Shown: positions 49,046 through 59,112, counted from the first letter of the stretch. The stretch is DNA of 64,000 bases from Vibrio sp. 99-8-1 (GCF_013114595.1 NZ_VTXE01000002.1:1-64000), one strand, 5' to 3'. Notes: generated from the sequence alone by a model not told the origin. Program-made: numbers and translations.

Positions 49046-50456
49046 CCAAGTCGTTAAAAAAGTGCTTTTCAAACTGAAAAATGGGAGGGGTGATGCTTGC
49101 GTCACTCTCTCTTTTATCTATGTAGTAGTCGGTAATAAACTGTACAAATGTCCCTTTGGGCTGACCTGTTTTATCAAGCATATAGCCTGCCATATTGTAG
49201 CTTCCATAAAGAGAGCCACTTTTGGCTTGTAATTGCCCTTTTATGGGGGCTTTTCGCATGCTTTGTCGATACTTAAGGGTGCCACTCTCTCCCGCAATAG
49301 GAAGCAGCTGCAACAAATCAAGTTCTTTGTCGTTTTTCCAAATGTAATTGAGAACCTGACTCATATCACTGACAGTCATACGGTTGTTTCTAGATAATCC
49401 AGAGCCATCCGCTAGCTGTGCATCGTTTAAATTTATGTTGGTTTTACTATAGATGATCTGCTTAATAGCTTCTGTCCCATTAGTAAAGCTACCTGCTTGG
49501 ACAAAAAAGCGCTTGCCCATCGTTTTGGTTAAGTTATCGGCAATTAAGTTATTGGATTTTTTCAACATAATACTTAAAAGTTCAGGCAAAGGCTTTGAGT
49601 GATGAGTCGCGATAATGTCACCCGTAGTGCTACTTTTTACTAATATCTCGCCAGATAAACGAATATTGTATTTGTACATTAAGCGCTTAATTGTTGCGAT
49701 GGCATACATGCTAGTATCCTGCACGGCAAATTTTAGCGGTAACGGTTTTTTTCGTTCAGTCATACAACCTGAAAGTAAATAATGGTTATTGTCCGACGTG
49801 GTTAATTCAAGATCGCACTGTTGCTCTTTCATTTCGGTTTTAGAGACCGTTGAGGTTGTTGATGTGACAACAATAGGTTGATGAGCAGGAACGTGAACCC
49901 GAGTCGAACCATTTTTTTTGCTGTAAATAGACGCTTGAACACAGTTGCTATCGAGGGTAATAGCACTAGCGGGAGCACTATAGCAAACACCTAAAATATC
50001 CCATGGCCAACCGACACCTCGCTCGTAACCGGTAAATGCACTGTTATCTAACAGCAGGTTTCCTTTTATCTCTTTGCTTCCTTGAGAGGAAAACTGCAAG
50101 AAAAGCGCATCAAGATCATCACTGGTGAGTGTGGGGTCGCCAGAGAAGCGAATAACAACGTCACTGTTGTGACGCTCTATCTGAGTCGCAAATCGAAAGT
50201 TATCGCCTAGTTCAAGCTTAGCGGCTAGAGCAGTCACTATTTTAAGAGTACTTGCAGGTGGAAAGAGTTGTTGGTCATTAATACTTAGTTGTTGCTGATT
50301 ATTGGCGATAACAGATAGACCTACGCGGCTACCCTGCGGAAGGTAACTTAATGGAAAATAGGCGAATACTTGGAATGAGAAAACAGACAGTAGTATTAAT
50401 AATAGACGTCGCATACTGAAACTAAGGTAACTAGACATGAGTACCAGTATAACCAC
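49011..50456 (-). CDS. dacB: D-alanyl-D-alanine carboxypeptidase/endopeptidase PBP4
   Basis: PBP4 (class C PBP) trims and splits peptidoglycan peptides in the periplasm. A signal peptide lies at the N-terminus (MRRLLLILLSVFSFQVFA). The 481 residues include the SXXK serine in PASTLKIVTAL, the SXN motif in KKSNNLIAD and KTG-type KSG in QAKSGSLYG. The GTG at 50456 has AAGG six bases upstream. ATG codons at 50438 and 50414 would give a shorter signal peptide but lack a site, so the start is uncertain. Its 3' end overlaps the mgtE-like gene by 35 bases, convergently. Confidence 0.93.
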   Translation of the reverse strand: MVILVLMSSYLSFSMRRLLLILLSVFSFQVFAYFPLSYLPQGSRVGLSVIANNQQQLSINDQQLFPPASTLKIVTALAAKLELGDNFRFATQIERHNSDVVIRFSGDPTLTSDDLDALFLQFSSQGSKEIKGNLLLDNSAFTGYERGVGWPWDILGVCYSAPASAITLDSNCVQASIYSKKNGSTRVHVPAHQPIVVTSTTSTVSKTEMKEQQCDLELTTSDNNHYLLSGCMTERKKPLPLKFAVQDTSMYAIATIKRLMYKYNIRLSGEILVKSSTTGDIIATHHSKPLPELLSIMLKKSNNLIADNLTKTMGKRFFVQAGSFTNGTEAIKQIIYSKTNINLNDAQLADGSGLSRNNRMTVSDMSQVLNYIWKNDKELDLLQLLPIAGESGTLKYRQSMRKAPIKGQLQAKSGSLYGSYNMAGYMLDKTGQPKGTFVQFITDYYIDKRESDASITPPIFQFEKHFFNDLVNLNLRSGSLQ

Positions 50457-50664
50457 AATTTACCTTATCAGGCTCCTTTCTAATCACATAAATCTGTCGG
50501 AACGGTGGTTAATTTGTTTAATAGTTAGAGTTTGTCCAGTCGCTGTGGACTTTTCGCCTGTATTTATCAGTTTTTAGTTGCTGTTAACTGTAAGGCTGTC
50601 GCTGTGAAGTGTCATTTTTTAGACGGAGCGGAGAAGTCGCTCTGTTTAGGTTGTTTATATGGTA

Positions 50665-50692
50665 AAAAGGCTCGCGTAAACGCGAGCCTTTT
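50665..50692 (-). terminator. Intrinsic terminator of the ompU-like porin
   Basis: AAAAGGCTCGCG-TAAA-CGCGAGCCTTTT is a perfect 12-base stem, 40 bases past the porin stop. Confidence 0.93.
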
Positions 50693-50731
50693 GGTTATCT
50701 AGACTGCTAAATGAATAGCAAGGTTTGATAA

Positions 50732-51805
50732 TTAGAAGTCGTAACGTAGACCTAGAGCCATTTCGTTCTCTGCTGCAATTTCACCAATCGCTGATGAAGC
50801 TACAACGTCATCTTTATCCATTAGGTTAAAGTTGTAAGAAGCGTATGCACGGAAGTTAGGCTTGAAGTAGTATGTTGCATCTACAGCAATGTTATCTGCA
50901 GTTGTGTAACCATCAGTTTCTGCTGTGTTATACGTTGAGGTAAATACCCACTGGTTAAGGTTGTAGGCAACGGCTGCTTCAACACCACGATAATCTTGAA
51001 TACCCGAGAAGTGATCGTTTAGGCCACTAGTGTTGTTGTACTGATCGCTATCAAAGTCTTTTTCACCGTCAGTAAAGTTACCAGCAATATAGAAGCCGCC
51101 AATACGGTATGATGCTGCTAGCATATACTCATTGCTCTTATCTTGCTCAGCATAACCACCACCTAGTTTTACACCACTGTCGCCAATAGAGTAAATGGCA
51201 GATAGTGAGTAGCCATCCGCTGCATTTTCAGTGAACTCGCCTGAAGGATCATTGTCAATGCGGTCTGCGAAGCGGTAGCTTGCTTTTAGGTCGAAATCGC
51301 TAAATTGGCCTTTATAGGTCAGCATATTGTCAGCACGGTCTGCTGCGTTGATTTTGTCTGCTGCAGAGTTACCGTGGTAAGCCATGATATCGGTAAAGTC
51401 AGTGATAACACCTAGTGCACCATCGTTTTTACCGTAAGTAAGTTCACCATAAGTACCACCAATACCTGCGTACGCATAACGGTTTGTTAGCGAGTCGCTG
51501 CTACTGTCAGTTGCACCGCCGTTGTCGGCAGTTGTGAATTCACCTTCGTAGAAACCAACACCATATAGGCCGTCAGTAATCTGTGTCTTACCCAAGAAAT
51601 TTAGACGAACGCGAGAGTTATCTGCAGCTTTGCCATCTTTTAAAGACATGCGAGCTTCAGCACGACCACCGATTTCCAACGAGTTTCCATTTGAGCTGTA
51701 AACTGTTGTACCTTCGATGCTTCCATCTTGTTTGCCGTCAGAAGCATTTGCTCCAGTAGCAACTACTGCTGCTGATACTGCTAAAGCTAAAAATGTTTTT
51801 TTCAT
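50732..51805 (-). CDS. ompU: OmpU-type general porin
   Basis: This 357-residue outer-membrane porin is a 16-strand trimeric type by family. The signal peptide ends GANAS (about residue 22). The mature part matches OmpU: GGRAEARMSLKDGKA, DNSRVRLNFLGK, GVGFYEGEFTT, YGKNDGALGVITDFTDIM, and the end LGLRYDF with the C-terminal Phe. OmpU confers bile and organic-acid resistance and is ToxR-activated in V. cholerae; toxR is not in this window. The long AT-rich upstream region fits ToxR-type control, but I cannot place sites by eye. Confidence 0.94.
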   Translation of the reverse strand: MKKTFLALAVSAAVVATGANASDGKQDGSIEGTTVYSSNGNSLEIGGRAEARMSLKDGKAADNSRVRLNFLGKTQITDGLYGVGFYEGEFTTADNGGATDSSSDSLTNRYAYAGIGGTYGELTYGKNDGALGVITDFTDIMAYHGNSAADKINAADRADNMLTYKGQFSDFDLKASYRFADRIDNDPSGEFTENAADGYSLSAIYSIGDSGVKLGGGYAEQDKSNEYMLAASYRIGGFYIAGNFTDGEKDFDSDQYNNTSGLNDHFSGIQDYRGVEAAVAYNLNQWVFTSTYNTAETDGYTTADNIAVDATYYFKPNFRAYASYNFNLMDKDDVVASSAIGEIAAENEMALGLRYDF

Positions 51806-52301
51806 TGTGTTATTCCTAATCTACTGTGACTTACTGTTGTTATTCACGATTATTGAAAAATGCGAAAATTAATTTCGTGTAAATACTTATTGCTTCGAAA
51901 TCGAATGGAACAGCATTTTTCCGGTAACCACTTTGTACCGTTAAAGTTCCTAATCTCGTTAGTAAAATGATATAAAAGGCGTTATCGAACATTGTTTTTT
52001 ATGTTTTTTATATTAATTAACTTACTGAAATATAAAGATTTGAATGCTTTTCTATCTGAGGGGTGAAAATAGAGAAATTTAGTTTTTTTTAGATGATTAA
52101 TGTGGCGAAAATATTTGCTTTATGCTGATTAAAATGAGGATTGAGAGATTTTTGTGATACAAAACGTGATTAATGATGACCAAGCTCGAATCTTTGTTTA
52201 CACTAGACTAAATTATTACCCATTCTATCTTCCCGACTCAGCAACGCCCTGAGCGGGTTTATTTTGTCCAAAGTAAATATTGGATGTAGAGGTTTTTTAC
52301 A
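51806..52301. other. Divergent gap between ompU-like porin and greA
   Basis: This very AT-rich 496-base gap has no convincing ORF. The left part carries the porin promoter and leader (minus strand). The right part carries the greA leader, including a terminator-like hairpin at 52232-52265. Confidence 0.6.
52232..52265 (+). terminator. Terminator-like hairpin in the greA leader
   Basis: CCCG-A-CTCAG pairs with CTGAG-CGGG, leaving one bulged A, and is followed by TTTATTTT. It ends 36 bases before the greA ATG and is oriented to stop transcription entering greA. In E. coli the greA leader also terminates early and yields the GraL small RNAs, so an analogous role is likely but unproven. Confidence 0.7.
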
Positions 52302-52775
52302 ATGGAAAAAGTCCCAATGACTGTTCGTGGCGAAAAAAAGCTACGAGATGAACTTGATGTGTTACTAAAGCGTCGTCCGCTTATTTCTGAAGCGATTGCT
52401 GAAGCGAGAGAGCTTGGTGATCTAAAAGAAAATGCGGAATATCATGCGGCTCGTGAAGAGCAAGGTATCTGTGAAGCACAAATTCGTGATATCGAATATA
52501 AGCTATCTGTTGCTCAGGTAATTGATGTTACTAAGATGGATAACAGTGGCAAAATTATATTTGGTACTACTGTTACTTTGATTGATCTGGATACCGATGC
52601 TGAATCGACTTACCAAATTGTTGGTGATGATGAAGCAGAAATTAAAGCGGGTCGTATTTCGGTAAGTTCGCCTATTGCCCGTGGATTAATTGGTAAGATG
52701 GAAGGGGATGAAGTTGCTATTTCAACTCCTGGCGGTGACAAAGATTACGAAATCGACAAGGTTGAGTATATCTAA
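52302..52775 (+). CDS. greA: Transcript cleavage factor GreA
   Basis: GreA rescues backtracked RNA polymerase by stimulating transcript cleavage. The 157 residues have an N-terminal coiled coil whose tip carries the acidic pair in [15 protein letters not shown] (about 38-52), and a C-terminal FKBP-like domain. ATG follows a GAGG-containing leader. Divergent ompU and convergent yhbY flank it, the greA/yhbY arrangement of enterics. DksA, which binds the same polymerase channel, is also in this window. Confidence 0.97.
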   Translation: MEKVPMTVRGEKKLRDELDVLLKRRPLISEAIAEARELGDLKENAEYHAAREEQGICEAQIRDIEYKLSVAQVIDVTKMDNSGKIIFGTTVTLIDLDTDAESTYQIVGDDEAEIKAGRISVSSPIARGLIGKMEGDEVAISTPGGDKDYEIDKVEYI

Positions 52776-52800
52776 GCAAATGTCAGATTATCACAATAAA

Positions 52801-52826
52801 AAAAGACCACGAAAGTGGTCTTTTTT
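52801..52826 (+). terminator. Bidirectional terminator between greA and yhbY
   Basis: AAAAGACCAC-GAAA-GTGGTCTTTT has a GNRA loop and T-runs on both strands. Confidence 0.93.
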
Positions 52827-52843
52827 TATTGTTAGACATCCTG

Positions 52844-53140
52844 CTATTTTCTAGGGATCTCGATTTTACGCTGTTCCGACTGACGGTATAGAACCAGTAC
52901 TTTACCAATGGTTTGTACTTTTTCTGCGCCAGTTTCACGAACAATCGCATCAATAATAAGTAGTTTCGTTTCTCTATCTTCAGAGGCAACTTTTATTTTG
53001 ATTAACTCGTGGTGGTCAAGAGCAATTTCAATTTCCGCTAGTACAGCTTCTGTTAGTCCGTTAGCGCCCATTAGCACGACAGGTTTCAGGTTGTGTGCTA
53101 GGCCTTTAAGATGCTGTTTTTGTTTGGTGCTTAGTTTCAT
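52844..53140 (-). CDS. yhbY: CRM-domain ribosome assembly protein YhbY
   Basis: This 98-residue CRM-domain RNA-binding protein associates with pre-50S particles in E. coli. It shows KQKQHLKGLAHNLKPVVLMGANG with the conserved GxxG-like loop and ends YRQSEQRKIEIP. It is divergent from the rlmE remnant, as in enterics, where yhbY and rlmE act on the same subunit. Confidence 0.95.
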   Translation of the reverse strand: MKLSTKQKQHLKGLAHNLKPVVLMGANGLTEAVLAEIEIALDHHELIKIKVASEDRETKLLIIDAIVRETGAEKVQTIGKVLVLYRQSEQRKIEIPRK

Positions 53141-53314
53141 TACGCGGCCAATTATATTTAAGTAGATGGAAGTTATTATCTTTTACTATAATAAAATTTA
53201 AAAGATATACAGTTTCTAGGGTTGAAAAACTCTATTTTAACGCCATCTAATCACGAAGACTATATTTTCTACCATACTTTATTTGATGAGCTATCATCAT
53301 CTACTAAGATGAGA

Positions 53315-53946
53315 ATGAGTAAACAGATACATTCTGCAAGTTCAGGGCGCTGGCTTAAAGAGCATTTCGGTGATAAATATGTCAGCGAAGCTAAGAGAAA
53401 AGGCTGTCGATCTCGCGTAATTTTTAAAGTTGCATGAGTTGTTTGCAGAAAGATAAACGTCTTAAACCGGATATGTCGGTTGTTGACTTGGGAGCGGCTC
53501 TAGCAGAGTGTTCACAATACGCAGCCCTGATAGTCGGTGACGAAGGTCAAGTTATTGTGTGTGATTTTTACCCCATAGACTCAATTGCTGGGGTGAGTTT
53601 CCAGCAAGGTGACTTTCGTGAAGATGCTGTGTTAGAAGCTTTGTTAGAAACAACTCAACCCGATAGTGGTTGATATTGTTATCTCTGATAAGGCACCTAA
53701 GATGGCAGGGGAATTGTCGGTAAATCAACCAAGCGCTATATATTTAGTCGAACTTGCGTTGGATATGTGTCGACAAGTTCTAGCTAGCGATGTTAGTTTT
53801 GTGGTTGAGGTATTCCAAGGTGAAGGCTTTGATCAATACGTTAAGATGTACGCGAGCTATGTAAAGTCGTGAAAATTTGAAAGCCGGATTCATCCAGAGC
53901 ACGTTCTAAAGAAGTTTATATCGTTGCAAAGGGTTATAAAGGTTAA
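53315..53946 (+). pseudogene. rlmE: Decayed 23S rRNA 2'-O-methyltransferase RlmE (FtsJ)
   Basis: The region encodes, in pieces, the RlmE protein. It begins at ATG 53315 (MSKQIHSASSGRWLKEHF) and stays in one frame until a stop at 53435-53437. It shifts frame to QKDKRLKPDMSVVDLGAA, then shifts again near 53666 ([15 protein letters not shown]). It shifts a third time, with KVVKI, then TGA in place of an Arg codon, then KPDSSRARSKEVYIVAKGYKG to the natural stop. The SAM motif GAAPGGWSQ of the family is now GAALAECSQ. The catalytic Lys of FVVKVFQGEGF is Glu ([11 protein letters not shown]). The gene normally methylates U2552 of 23S rRNA and sits upstream of ftsH in this place. Amino-acid changes at conserved sites argue against mere sequencing error. 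Confidence 0.93.
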
Positions 53947-54022
53947 CACTACACTGTAGCTACAGTGAAAAAACTGTAGTACTCTACTTTTAATTACAAT
54001 TAGTTATCGAGGGGCTGACACC

Positions 54023-56014
54023 TTGAGTGACATGGCAAAAAATTTAATTCTGTGGCTGGTAATCGCTGTTGTCTTGATGTCGGTGTTCCAGAGTTTTGGA
54101 CCTGGAGAAAGTAACGGCAGAACAGTCGATTACACCACATTTGTACAAGAAGTTGGTCAAGGCCAAATTCGTGAAGCGCAATTCAACGATAAGGAAATCG
54201 TATTCTATCGTCGTGATAACTCACGCTACGTAACGTATATGCCTTTCTATGACGTGAAGCTGCTTGATGATCTGATCAATAAAAACGTAAAAGTTCAAGG
54301 TTCACCACCTGAAGAGCAAAGTTTATTAGGAACGATATTTATCTCTTGGTTCCCAATGATTCTGCTTATTGGCGTATGGATATTCTTTATGCGTCAAATG
54401 CAAGGCGGTGGCGGAAAAGGCGCGATGTCTTTTGGTAAGAGCAAAGCTCGCATGATGAGCGAAGAGCAGATCAAAACAACCTTTGCTGATGTGGCGGGTT
54501 GTGATGAAGCCAAAGAAGACGTAAAAGAACTAGTAGATTACTTACGTGACCCAAGCCGATTCCAAAAGCTGGGAGGCAAAATACCGACTGGTGTTTTGAT
54601 GGTTGGTCCTCCGGGTACAGGTAAAACCTTGCTTGCTAAAGCAATTGCAGGTGAAGCAAAAGTACCGTTCTTTACTATTTCCGGTTCTGATTTTGTTGAA
54701 ATGTTCGTTGGTGTTGGTGCATCTCGTGTGCGTGACATGTTCGAACAAGCGAAAAAAGCCGCGCCATGTATCATCTTTATTGATGAAATTGATGCCGTAG
54801 GTCGCCAACGTGGTGCTGGTGTTGGTGGTGGTCATGATGAGCGTGAGCAAACTCTAAACCAGATGCTAGTAGAAATGGATGGCTTTGAAGGTAATGAAGG
54901 TATTATCGTTATTGCAGCAACCAACCGTCCTGACGTACTTGACCCAGCTCTACTTCGCCCAGGTCGTTTTGACCGTCAAGTAGTGGTTGGTTTACCGGAT
55001 GTTCGTGGTCGTGAGCAGATTCTAAAAGTACATATGCGCAAAGTGCCTCTATCTGGTGATGTTGAACCATCATTGATTGCACGTGGTACACCGGGGTTCT
55101 CAGGTGCTGATCTAGCAAACCTAGTGAACGAAGCAGCACTGTTTGCTGCACGTGGTAACAAGCGTAATGTATCTATGGTTGAGTTTGAACTTGCTAAAGA
55201 TAAAATCATGATGGGTGCAGAGCGTCGTTCCATGGTTATGTCTGAAGACACCAAAGAGTCAACTGCATACCATGAAGCTGGGCACGCGATTGTTGGTCGT
55301 TTAGTACCAGAACATGACCCTGTATATAAAGTATCTATTATTCCTCGCGGACGTGCATTAGGTGTCACTATGTACTTACCTGAGCAAGATAGAATCAGTA
55401 TGTCTCGTCAGCATCTGGAATCAATGATTTCCAGCTTGTATGGTGGCCGTTTGGCAGAAGAGATCATCTATGGTGCAGATAAAGTATCTACTGGTGCCTC
55501 TAATGATATCGAAAGAGCCACAGATATCGCTCGTAAAATGGTGACTCAGTGGGGCTTCTCTGAGAAGCTTGGTCCGCTTCTTTATGCTGAAGAAGAGGGA
55601 GAGGTATTCTTAGGGCGTAGTGTTACTCAAACTAAACATATGTCTGATGATACTGCCAAGCTAATTGATGATGAAATTCGTACGCTAATCGATCGAAACT
55701 ACAATCGAGCCAAAGAAATTCTTGAGAGTAATATGGACATTATGCATTCCATGAAAGATGCATTGATGAGATATGAAACCATTGATGCTGGTCAGATTGA
55801 TGACTTGATGGAGCGTAAAGAAGAGATTCGTGAACCTCAGGGTTGGAGCGCAGATGCAGAAGCTAAAGTCGAAAAGGCGAAAGCAGAAGCAAAAGAAGCG
55901 ATGCAGAAACCTGAAAAACAAGAAGCCAAAGCAGAAACTGAGCAAGAAGAGAAAACTGCTACTGTGAAAACAGAAGAGAAAGCAGAGAGCGATTCTAAAG
56001 ACAGCGATGCTTAA
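54023..56014 (+). CDS. ftsH: ATP-dependent zinc metalloprotease FtsH
   Basis: FtsH is a hexameric inner-membrane AAA+ protease that degrades LpxC, SecY and other substrates. TTG 54023 has AGGGG at nine bases; the E. coli-like ATG at 54032 is 18 bases away, so TTG is preferred. The 663 residues have two membrane segments (about 5-25 and 103-123), Walker A GPPGTGKT, Walker [13 protein letters not shown], the SRH and the zinc site HEAGHA (about 419). The C-terminal 50 residues are a long Lys/Glu/Ala-rich tail unlike the E. coli tail. The RlmE gene upstream is broken, so ftsH now relies on whatever promoter survives there. Confidence 0.97.
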   Translation: MSDMAKNLILWLVIAVVLMSVFQSFGPGESNGRTVDYTTFVQEVGQGQIREAQFNDKEIVFYRRDNSRYVTYMPFYDVKLLDDLINKNVKVQGSPPEEQSLLGTIFISWFPMILLIGVWIFFMRQMQGGGGKGAMSFGKSKARMMSEEQIKTTFADVAGCDEAKEDVKELVDYLRDPSRFQKLGGKIPTGVLMVGPPGTGKTLLAKAIAGEAKVPFFTISGSDFVEMFVGVGASRVRDMFEQAKKAAPCIIFIDEIDAVGRQRGAGVGGGHDEREQTLNQMLVEMDGFEGNEGIIVIAATNRPDVLDPALLRPGRFDRQVVVGLPDVRGREQILKVHMRKVPLSGDVEPSLIARGTPGFSGADLANLVNEAALFAARGNKRNVSMVEFELAKDKIMMGAERRSMVMSEDTKESTAYHEAGHAIVGRLVPEHDPVYKVSIIPRGRALGVTMYLPEQDRISMSRQHLESMISSLYGGRLAEEIIYGADKVSTGASNDIERATDIARKMVTQWGFSEKLGPLLYAEEEGEVFLGRSVTQTKHMSDDTAKLIDDEIRTLIDRNYNRAKEILESNMDIMHSMKDALMRYETIDAGQIDDLMERKEEIREPQGWSADAEAKVEKAKAEAKEAMQKPEKQEAKAETEQEEKTATVKTEEKAESDSKDSDA

Positions 56015-56034
56015 AGCAATAACTAGATAAGAAT

Positions 56035-56061
56035 AAGACCTCGGCTATGCTGGGGTCTTTT
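56035..56061 (+). terminator. Terminator-like hairpin between ftsH and folP
   Basis: AAGACC pairs with GGTCTT, with an inner CGGC/GCTG stem and a following T-run. It lies 20 bases past the ftsH stop and immediately before folP, so read-through or a separate folP promoter would be needed. Confidence 0.7.
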
Positions 56062-56064
56062 TGT

Positions 56065-56904
56065 ATGCTTATGATAATAAAATCGAAAAATAGAGCGCTT
56101 AAACTGGATAAGCCTCAAGTAATGGCCATCTTAAACGTGACGCCAGATTCGTTTTCCGATGGTGGACAGTTTAATAGCGTAGAGCGGGCTGTTGCCCAAG
56201 CAGGACGGATGGTTGAAGCTGGTGTCAGCATTATTGATATCGGTGGTGAATCTACTCGTCCCGGAGCTCCTGCTGTCTCTCTTGAACAAGAGCTGAATCG
56301 AACGATTGCTGTTATTGGTGCTATTAGAGAAAAGTACGATATCTGGATCTCCATAGATACCAGCAAAGCGGAGGTGATGCGACAGGCAATAGAAGCAGGA
56401 GCCGATATGGTTAATGACGTTCGTGCCTTGTCTCAACCGGAAGCATTAGATGTGGTCGCGCATTATCAAGTACCTGCATGCATCATGCACATGCAAGGAG
56501 AGCCTGATACCATGCAAAATAATCCCAGCTATAGCAACTTAATTAGCGACGTTAAAGCGTTCTTGCAACAGAGGATTGAAGCGTGTATGGACGCTGGCAT
56601 TGAGCGTCAACAATTGATTCTTGATCCCGGTTTTGGCTTTGGCAAAACCCTCGAAGACAACTATCAGTTGCTAAATAGCTTTGATAGCTTCGAGACATTT
56701 GGTTTGCCTTTGTTGGCAGGGATGTCACGAAAATCAATGCTCTTCAATGTTCTTAACAAGAAACCAGCAGAATGCATGGCAGGCAGTATTGCTTGTGCTA
56801 CTATCGCTGCAATAAAAGGTGCTCATATTATACGAGTGCATGATTTTGAACAGACAATTGATGCAATGAAAGTTGTAGATATGACGTTAAAGAATAAGAA
56901 ATAG
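56065..56904 (+). CDS. folP: Dihydropteroate synthase FolP
   Basis: FolP joins pABA and dihydropterin diphosphate in folate synthesis and is the sulfonamide target. The frame is open from 56047, but that lies inside the terminator stem. I prefer ATG 56065 or ATG 56071 (MIIKSKNRALKL), giving about 278-280 residues. Signatures are ILNVTPDSFSDGGQF (about 25) and DIGGESTRPGA (about 60), with DPGFGFGKT and GMSRKSM later. It is followed by glmM 13 bases later, the conserved ftsH-folP-glmM order. Confidence 0.94.
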   Translation: MLMIIKSKNRALKLDKPQVMAILNVTPDSFSDGGQFNSVERAVAQAGRMVEAGVSIIDIGGESTRPGAPAVSLEQELNRTIAVIGAIREKYDIWISIDTSKAEVMRQAIEAGADMVNDVRALSQPEALDVVAHYQVPACIMHMQGEPDTMQNNPSYSNLISDVKAFLQQRIEACMDAGIERQQLILDPGFGFGKTLEDNYQLLNSFDSFETFGLPLLAGMSRKSMLFNVLNKKPAECMAGSIACATIAAIKGAHIIRVHDFEQTIDAMKVVDMTLKNKK

Positions 56905-56917
56905 ATAGGAAATAGTT

Positions 56918-58255
56918 ATGTCGAAAAGACGTTATTTTGGTACCGATGGTGTTCGCGGTAAAGTTGGTCAGTATCCTATTACTCCTGATTTTGTGCTGAA
57001 ATTAGGCTGGGCGGCAGGTCGAGTACTTGCTAAGCAAGGCACACGACAAGTGATTATAGGTAAAGATCCTCGAATCTCTGGTTATATGCTGGAATCGGCA
57101 TTAGAAGCGGGTCTTGCCGCTGCAGGCTTAAAAGCAACATTAACAGGACCAATGCCAACACCTGCCATTGCTTACTTAACCCAAACTTTTCGTGCTGAAG
57201 CGGGTATTGTTATTTCTGCCTCGCATAACCCTTACTATGACAACGGCATCAAATTCTTTTCATCCGAAGGGACAAAATTACCCGACGACGTTGAACTGGC
57301 TATAGAAGCTGAATTAGACAAAGAGTTAGTCTGTGTTGACTCTTCCGAGCTAGGTAAAGCGTCTCGTATGGAAGATGCTGCCGGCCGTTATATTGAGTTT
57401 TGTAAAAGTACGTTCCCTAAAAATCTAAATCTAGCTAAATTGAAAATAGTGGTTGATTGCGCCAATGGTGCCACTTACCACATTGCACCTGCGGTTTTTA
57501 AAGAATTAGGTGCAGACATCATTGCTATGGGTGTAGAACCAAATGGCACCAACATTAACGCAGGTGTTGGTGCAACTGATGTTAAAGCTCTTCAACAGCG
57601 AGTTGTTCAAGAGCAAGGGGATCTCGGTTTAGCATTTGATGGTGATGGTGACCGAATCATAATGGTTGATGCCGAAGGCAACGTGATTGACGGTGACCAA
57701 ATAGCATACATTATTGCCCGGGATGCTCTTCGTAGAGGGGAACTTAAAGGTGGTGTTGTTGGCACACTAATGACTAATCTGGGTATGGAAAATGGTCTGA
57801 AACAGTTAGGCATTCCATTTGTTCGTGCCGCGGTTGGCGACCGTTATGTTATGGAACTACTGAAAGAGAAAGATTGGTTGATTGGTGCCGAAAACTCAGG
57901 CCATGTCATCTTACTGGATAAAGTGACCACAGGTGATGCGATCGTCGCAGCATTGCAAGTACTGGCATCGGTAGTTGGCAGCGATATGAGCCTTAAAGAG
58001 TTGGCGGAAGGTATGACACTTTATCCACAAGTGTTGGAGAATGTGCGCTTTGCAGGAAGCTCGAACCCTATTGACTCTGATTTAGTAAAAGCTGCTGTAG
58101 AGAAAGTAGAAGCGGAGCTGGGTAGTAAAGGCCGTGTGTTATTACGTAAGTCGGGCACGGAGCCTCTTATTCGAGTAATGGTTGAAGGGGAAGACGCTCA
58201 ACTAGTACAACAATCTGCTCTTGATATCGCCGATGCGGTTAAAGCCTGCTGCTAA
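56918..58255 (+). CDS. glmM: Phosphoglucosamine mutase GlmM
   Basis: GlmM interconverts glucosamine-6-P and -1-P for UDP-GlcNAc and thus peptidoglycan and LPS. The 445 residues match E. coli (445). The phosphoserine loop is [19 protein letters not shown] (Ser about 102), the metal loop is [10 protein letters not shown] (about 240) and the sugar loop is GAENSGHVI. The C-terminal phosphate site is [12 protein letters not shown]. It follows folP on the same strand. A large hairpin lies 60 bases downstream. Confidence 0.97.
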   Translation: MSKRRYFGTDGVRGKVGQYPITPDFVLKLGWAAGRVLAKQGTRQVIIGKDPRISGYMLESALEAGLAAAGLKATLTGPMPTPAIAYLTQTFRAEAGIVISASHNPYYDNGIKFFSSEGTKLPDDVELAIEAELDKELVCVDSSELGKASRMEDAAGRYIEFCKSTFPKNLNLAKLKIVVDCANGATYHIAPAVFKELGADIIAMGVEPNGTNINAGVGATDVKALQQRVVQEQGDLGLAFDGDGDRIIMVDAEGNVIDGDQIAYIIARDALRRGELKGGVVGTLMTNLGMENGLKQLGIPFVRAAVGDRYVMELLKEKDWLIGAENSGHVILLDKVTTGDAIVAALQVLASVVGSDMSLKELAEGMTLYPQVLENVRFAGSSNPIDSDLVKAAVEKVEAELGSKGRVLLRKSGTEPLIRVMVEGEDAQLVQQSALDIADAVKACC

Positions 58256-58316
58256 ACCAGTGTTACACAAGCATATTATTGAGGTGTAGTGCCTCTCTAT
58301 TTTGAGTGAATACCGT

Positions 58317-58357
58317 GTCACCAAAGCAATAAAACTGGCTTTTGTTGCTTTAGTGAC
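58317..58357 (+). terminator. Hairpin between glmM and secG (possible terminator)
   Basis: GTCACCAAAGCAA (58317-58329) pairs with TTGCTTTAGTGAC (58345-58357) apart from one mismatch. No T-run follows at once, but a T-rich stretch starts about 26 bases later, at 58384. A second perfect stem, CAGTATCGA/TCGATACTG, lies at 58400-58408 and 58435-58443. Confidence 0.5.
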
Positions 58358-58509
58358 CGATTAGACGAAATCTTATCGATTTTGCTTTTTTTTACTTGTC
58401 AGTATCGAGGCATTCCTATAGTATTGCTCGGCCTTCGATACTGGAGGAAGCTTGTTTTTTCAGTGAAACTGAAATCTCGAGCAAAACGATTAGAAACATA
58501 GGTGGAAAA

Positions 58510-58848
58510 ATGACAACCATTCTACTTGTGATTTACCTGTTAGCAGCCGCCGGTTTAATTGGCTTAGTGTTGATTCAACAAGGTAAAGGCGCAGACATGG
58601 GAGCTTCATTCGGAGCTGGTGCTTCAAACACAGTGTTTGGCGCTGGTGGCTCAGGTAACTTTTTAACCCGAATGACCGCAATTTGTGCAACAGTATTCTT
58701 TGCTGTAGCTTTAGTTTTCGGTAATTTAGCAACACATAAAACCGAATCTGTATGGGTTGATCCTACTCAAGGTGAAGTCGTTCAGGAACAAGTTACAGAA
58801 GTACCGAGTGAAATTCCTGCAGAAAAAGGCAGTGAAATTCCTCAGTAA
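58510..58848 (+). CDS. secG: Preprotein translocase subunit SecG
   Basis: SecG is the small two-span subunit of SecYEG. I chose ATG 58510, behind AGGTGGA, giving MTTILLVIYLLAAAG and 112 residues. The frame is open to 58396, but that part is leader with hairpins. Two membrane segments (about 1-22 and 52-72) flank the cytosolic loop QQGKGADMGASFGAGAS, characteristic of SecG. The C-terminal tail is acidic. tRNA-Leu follows 16 bases after the stop, the secG-leuU order of E. coli. Confidence 0.95.
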   Translation: MTTILLVIYLLAAAGLIGLVLIQQGKGADMGASFGAGASNTVFGAGGSGNFLTRMTAICATVFFAVALVFGNLATHKTESVWVDPTQGEVVQEQVTEVPSEIPAEKGSEIPQ

Positions 58849-58864
58849 GCGTACCGCTTAAAAT

Positions 58865-58949
58865 GCCGAGATGGTGAAATTGGTAGACACGCTAGCATGA
58901 GGTGCTAGTGCCTTAGGGTGTGAGGGTTCAAGTCCCTCTCTCGGCACCA
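58865..58949 (+). tRNA. tRNA-Leu (GAG anticodon)
   Basis: This 85-nt tRNA has an encoded CCA. The acceptor arm GCCGAGA pairs with TCTCGGC. The D-arm has the Leu-type AATTGGTAGAC. The anticodon stem CTAGC/GCTAG encloses ATGAGGT, giving GAG. A long variable arm follows (about 12 nt), as in class II tRNAs, then GTTCAAGTC. It is the position of E. coli leuU, downstream of secG. Confidence 0.95.
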
Positions 58950-59035
58950 TTAAATTATATTGACAAAAAACGTGTTTATAATTTGATGGTAACTTGTAAA
59001 TCAATCTGTTGAGCGTATAATGCTCGGCAGTCGGA

Positions 59036-59112
<77 letters not shown>

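Noticed and set aside
53222..53314. Start of a distinct 71-residue protein upstream of rlmE
   Set aside because: Only the part from ATG 53315 matches RlmE; the preceding codons have no recognisable similarity and the start codon is a weak TTG.
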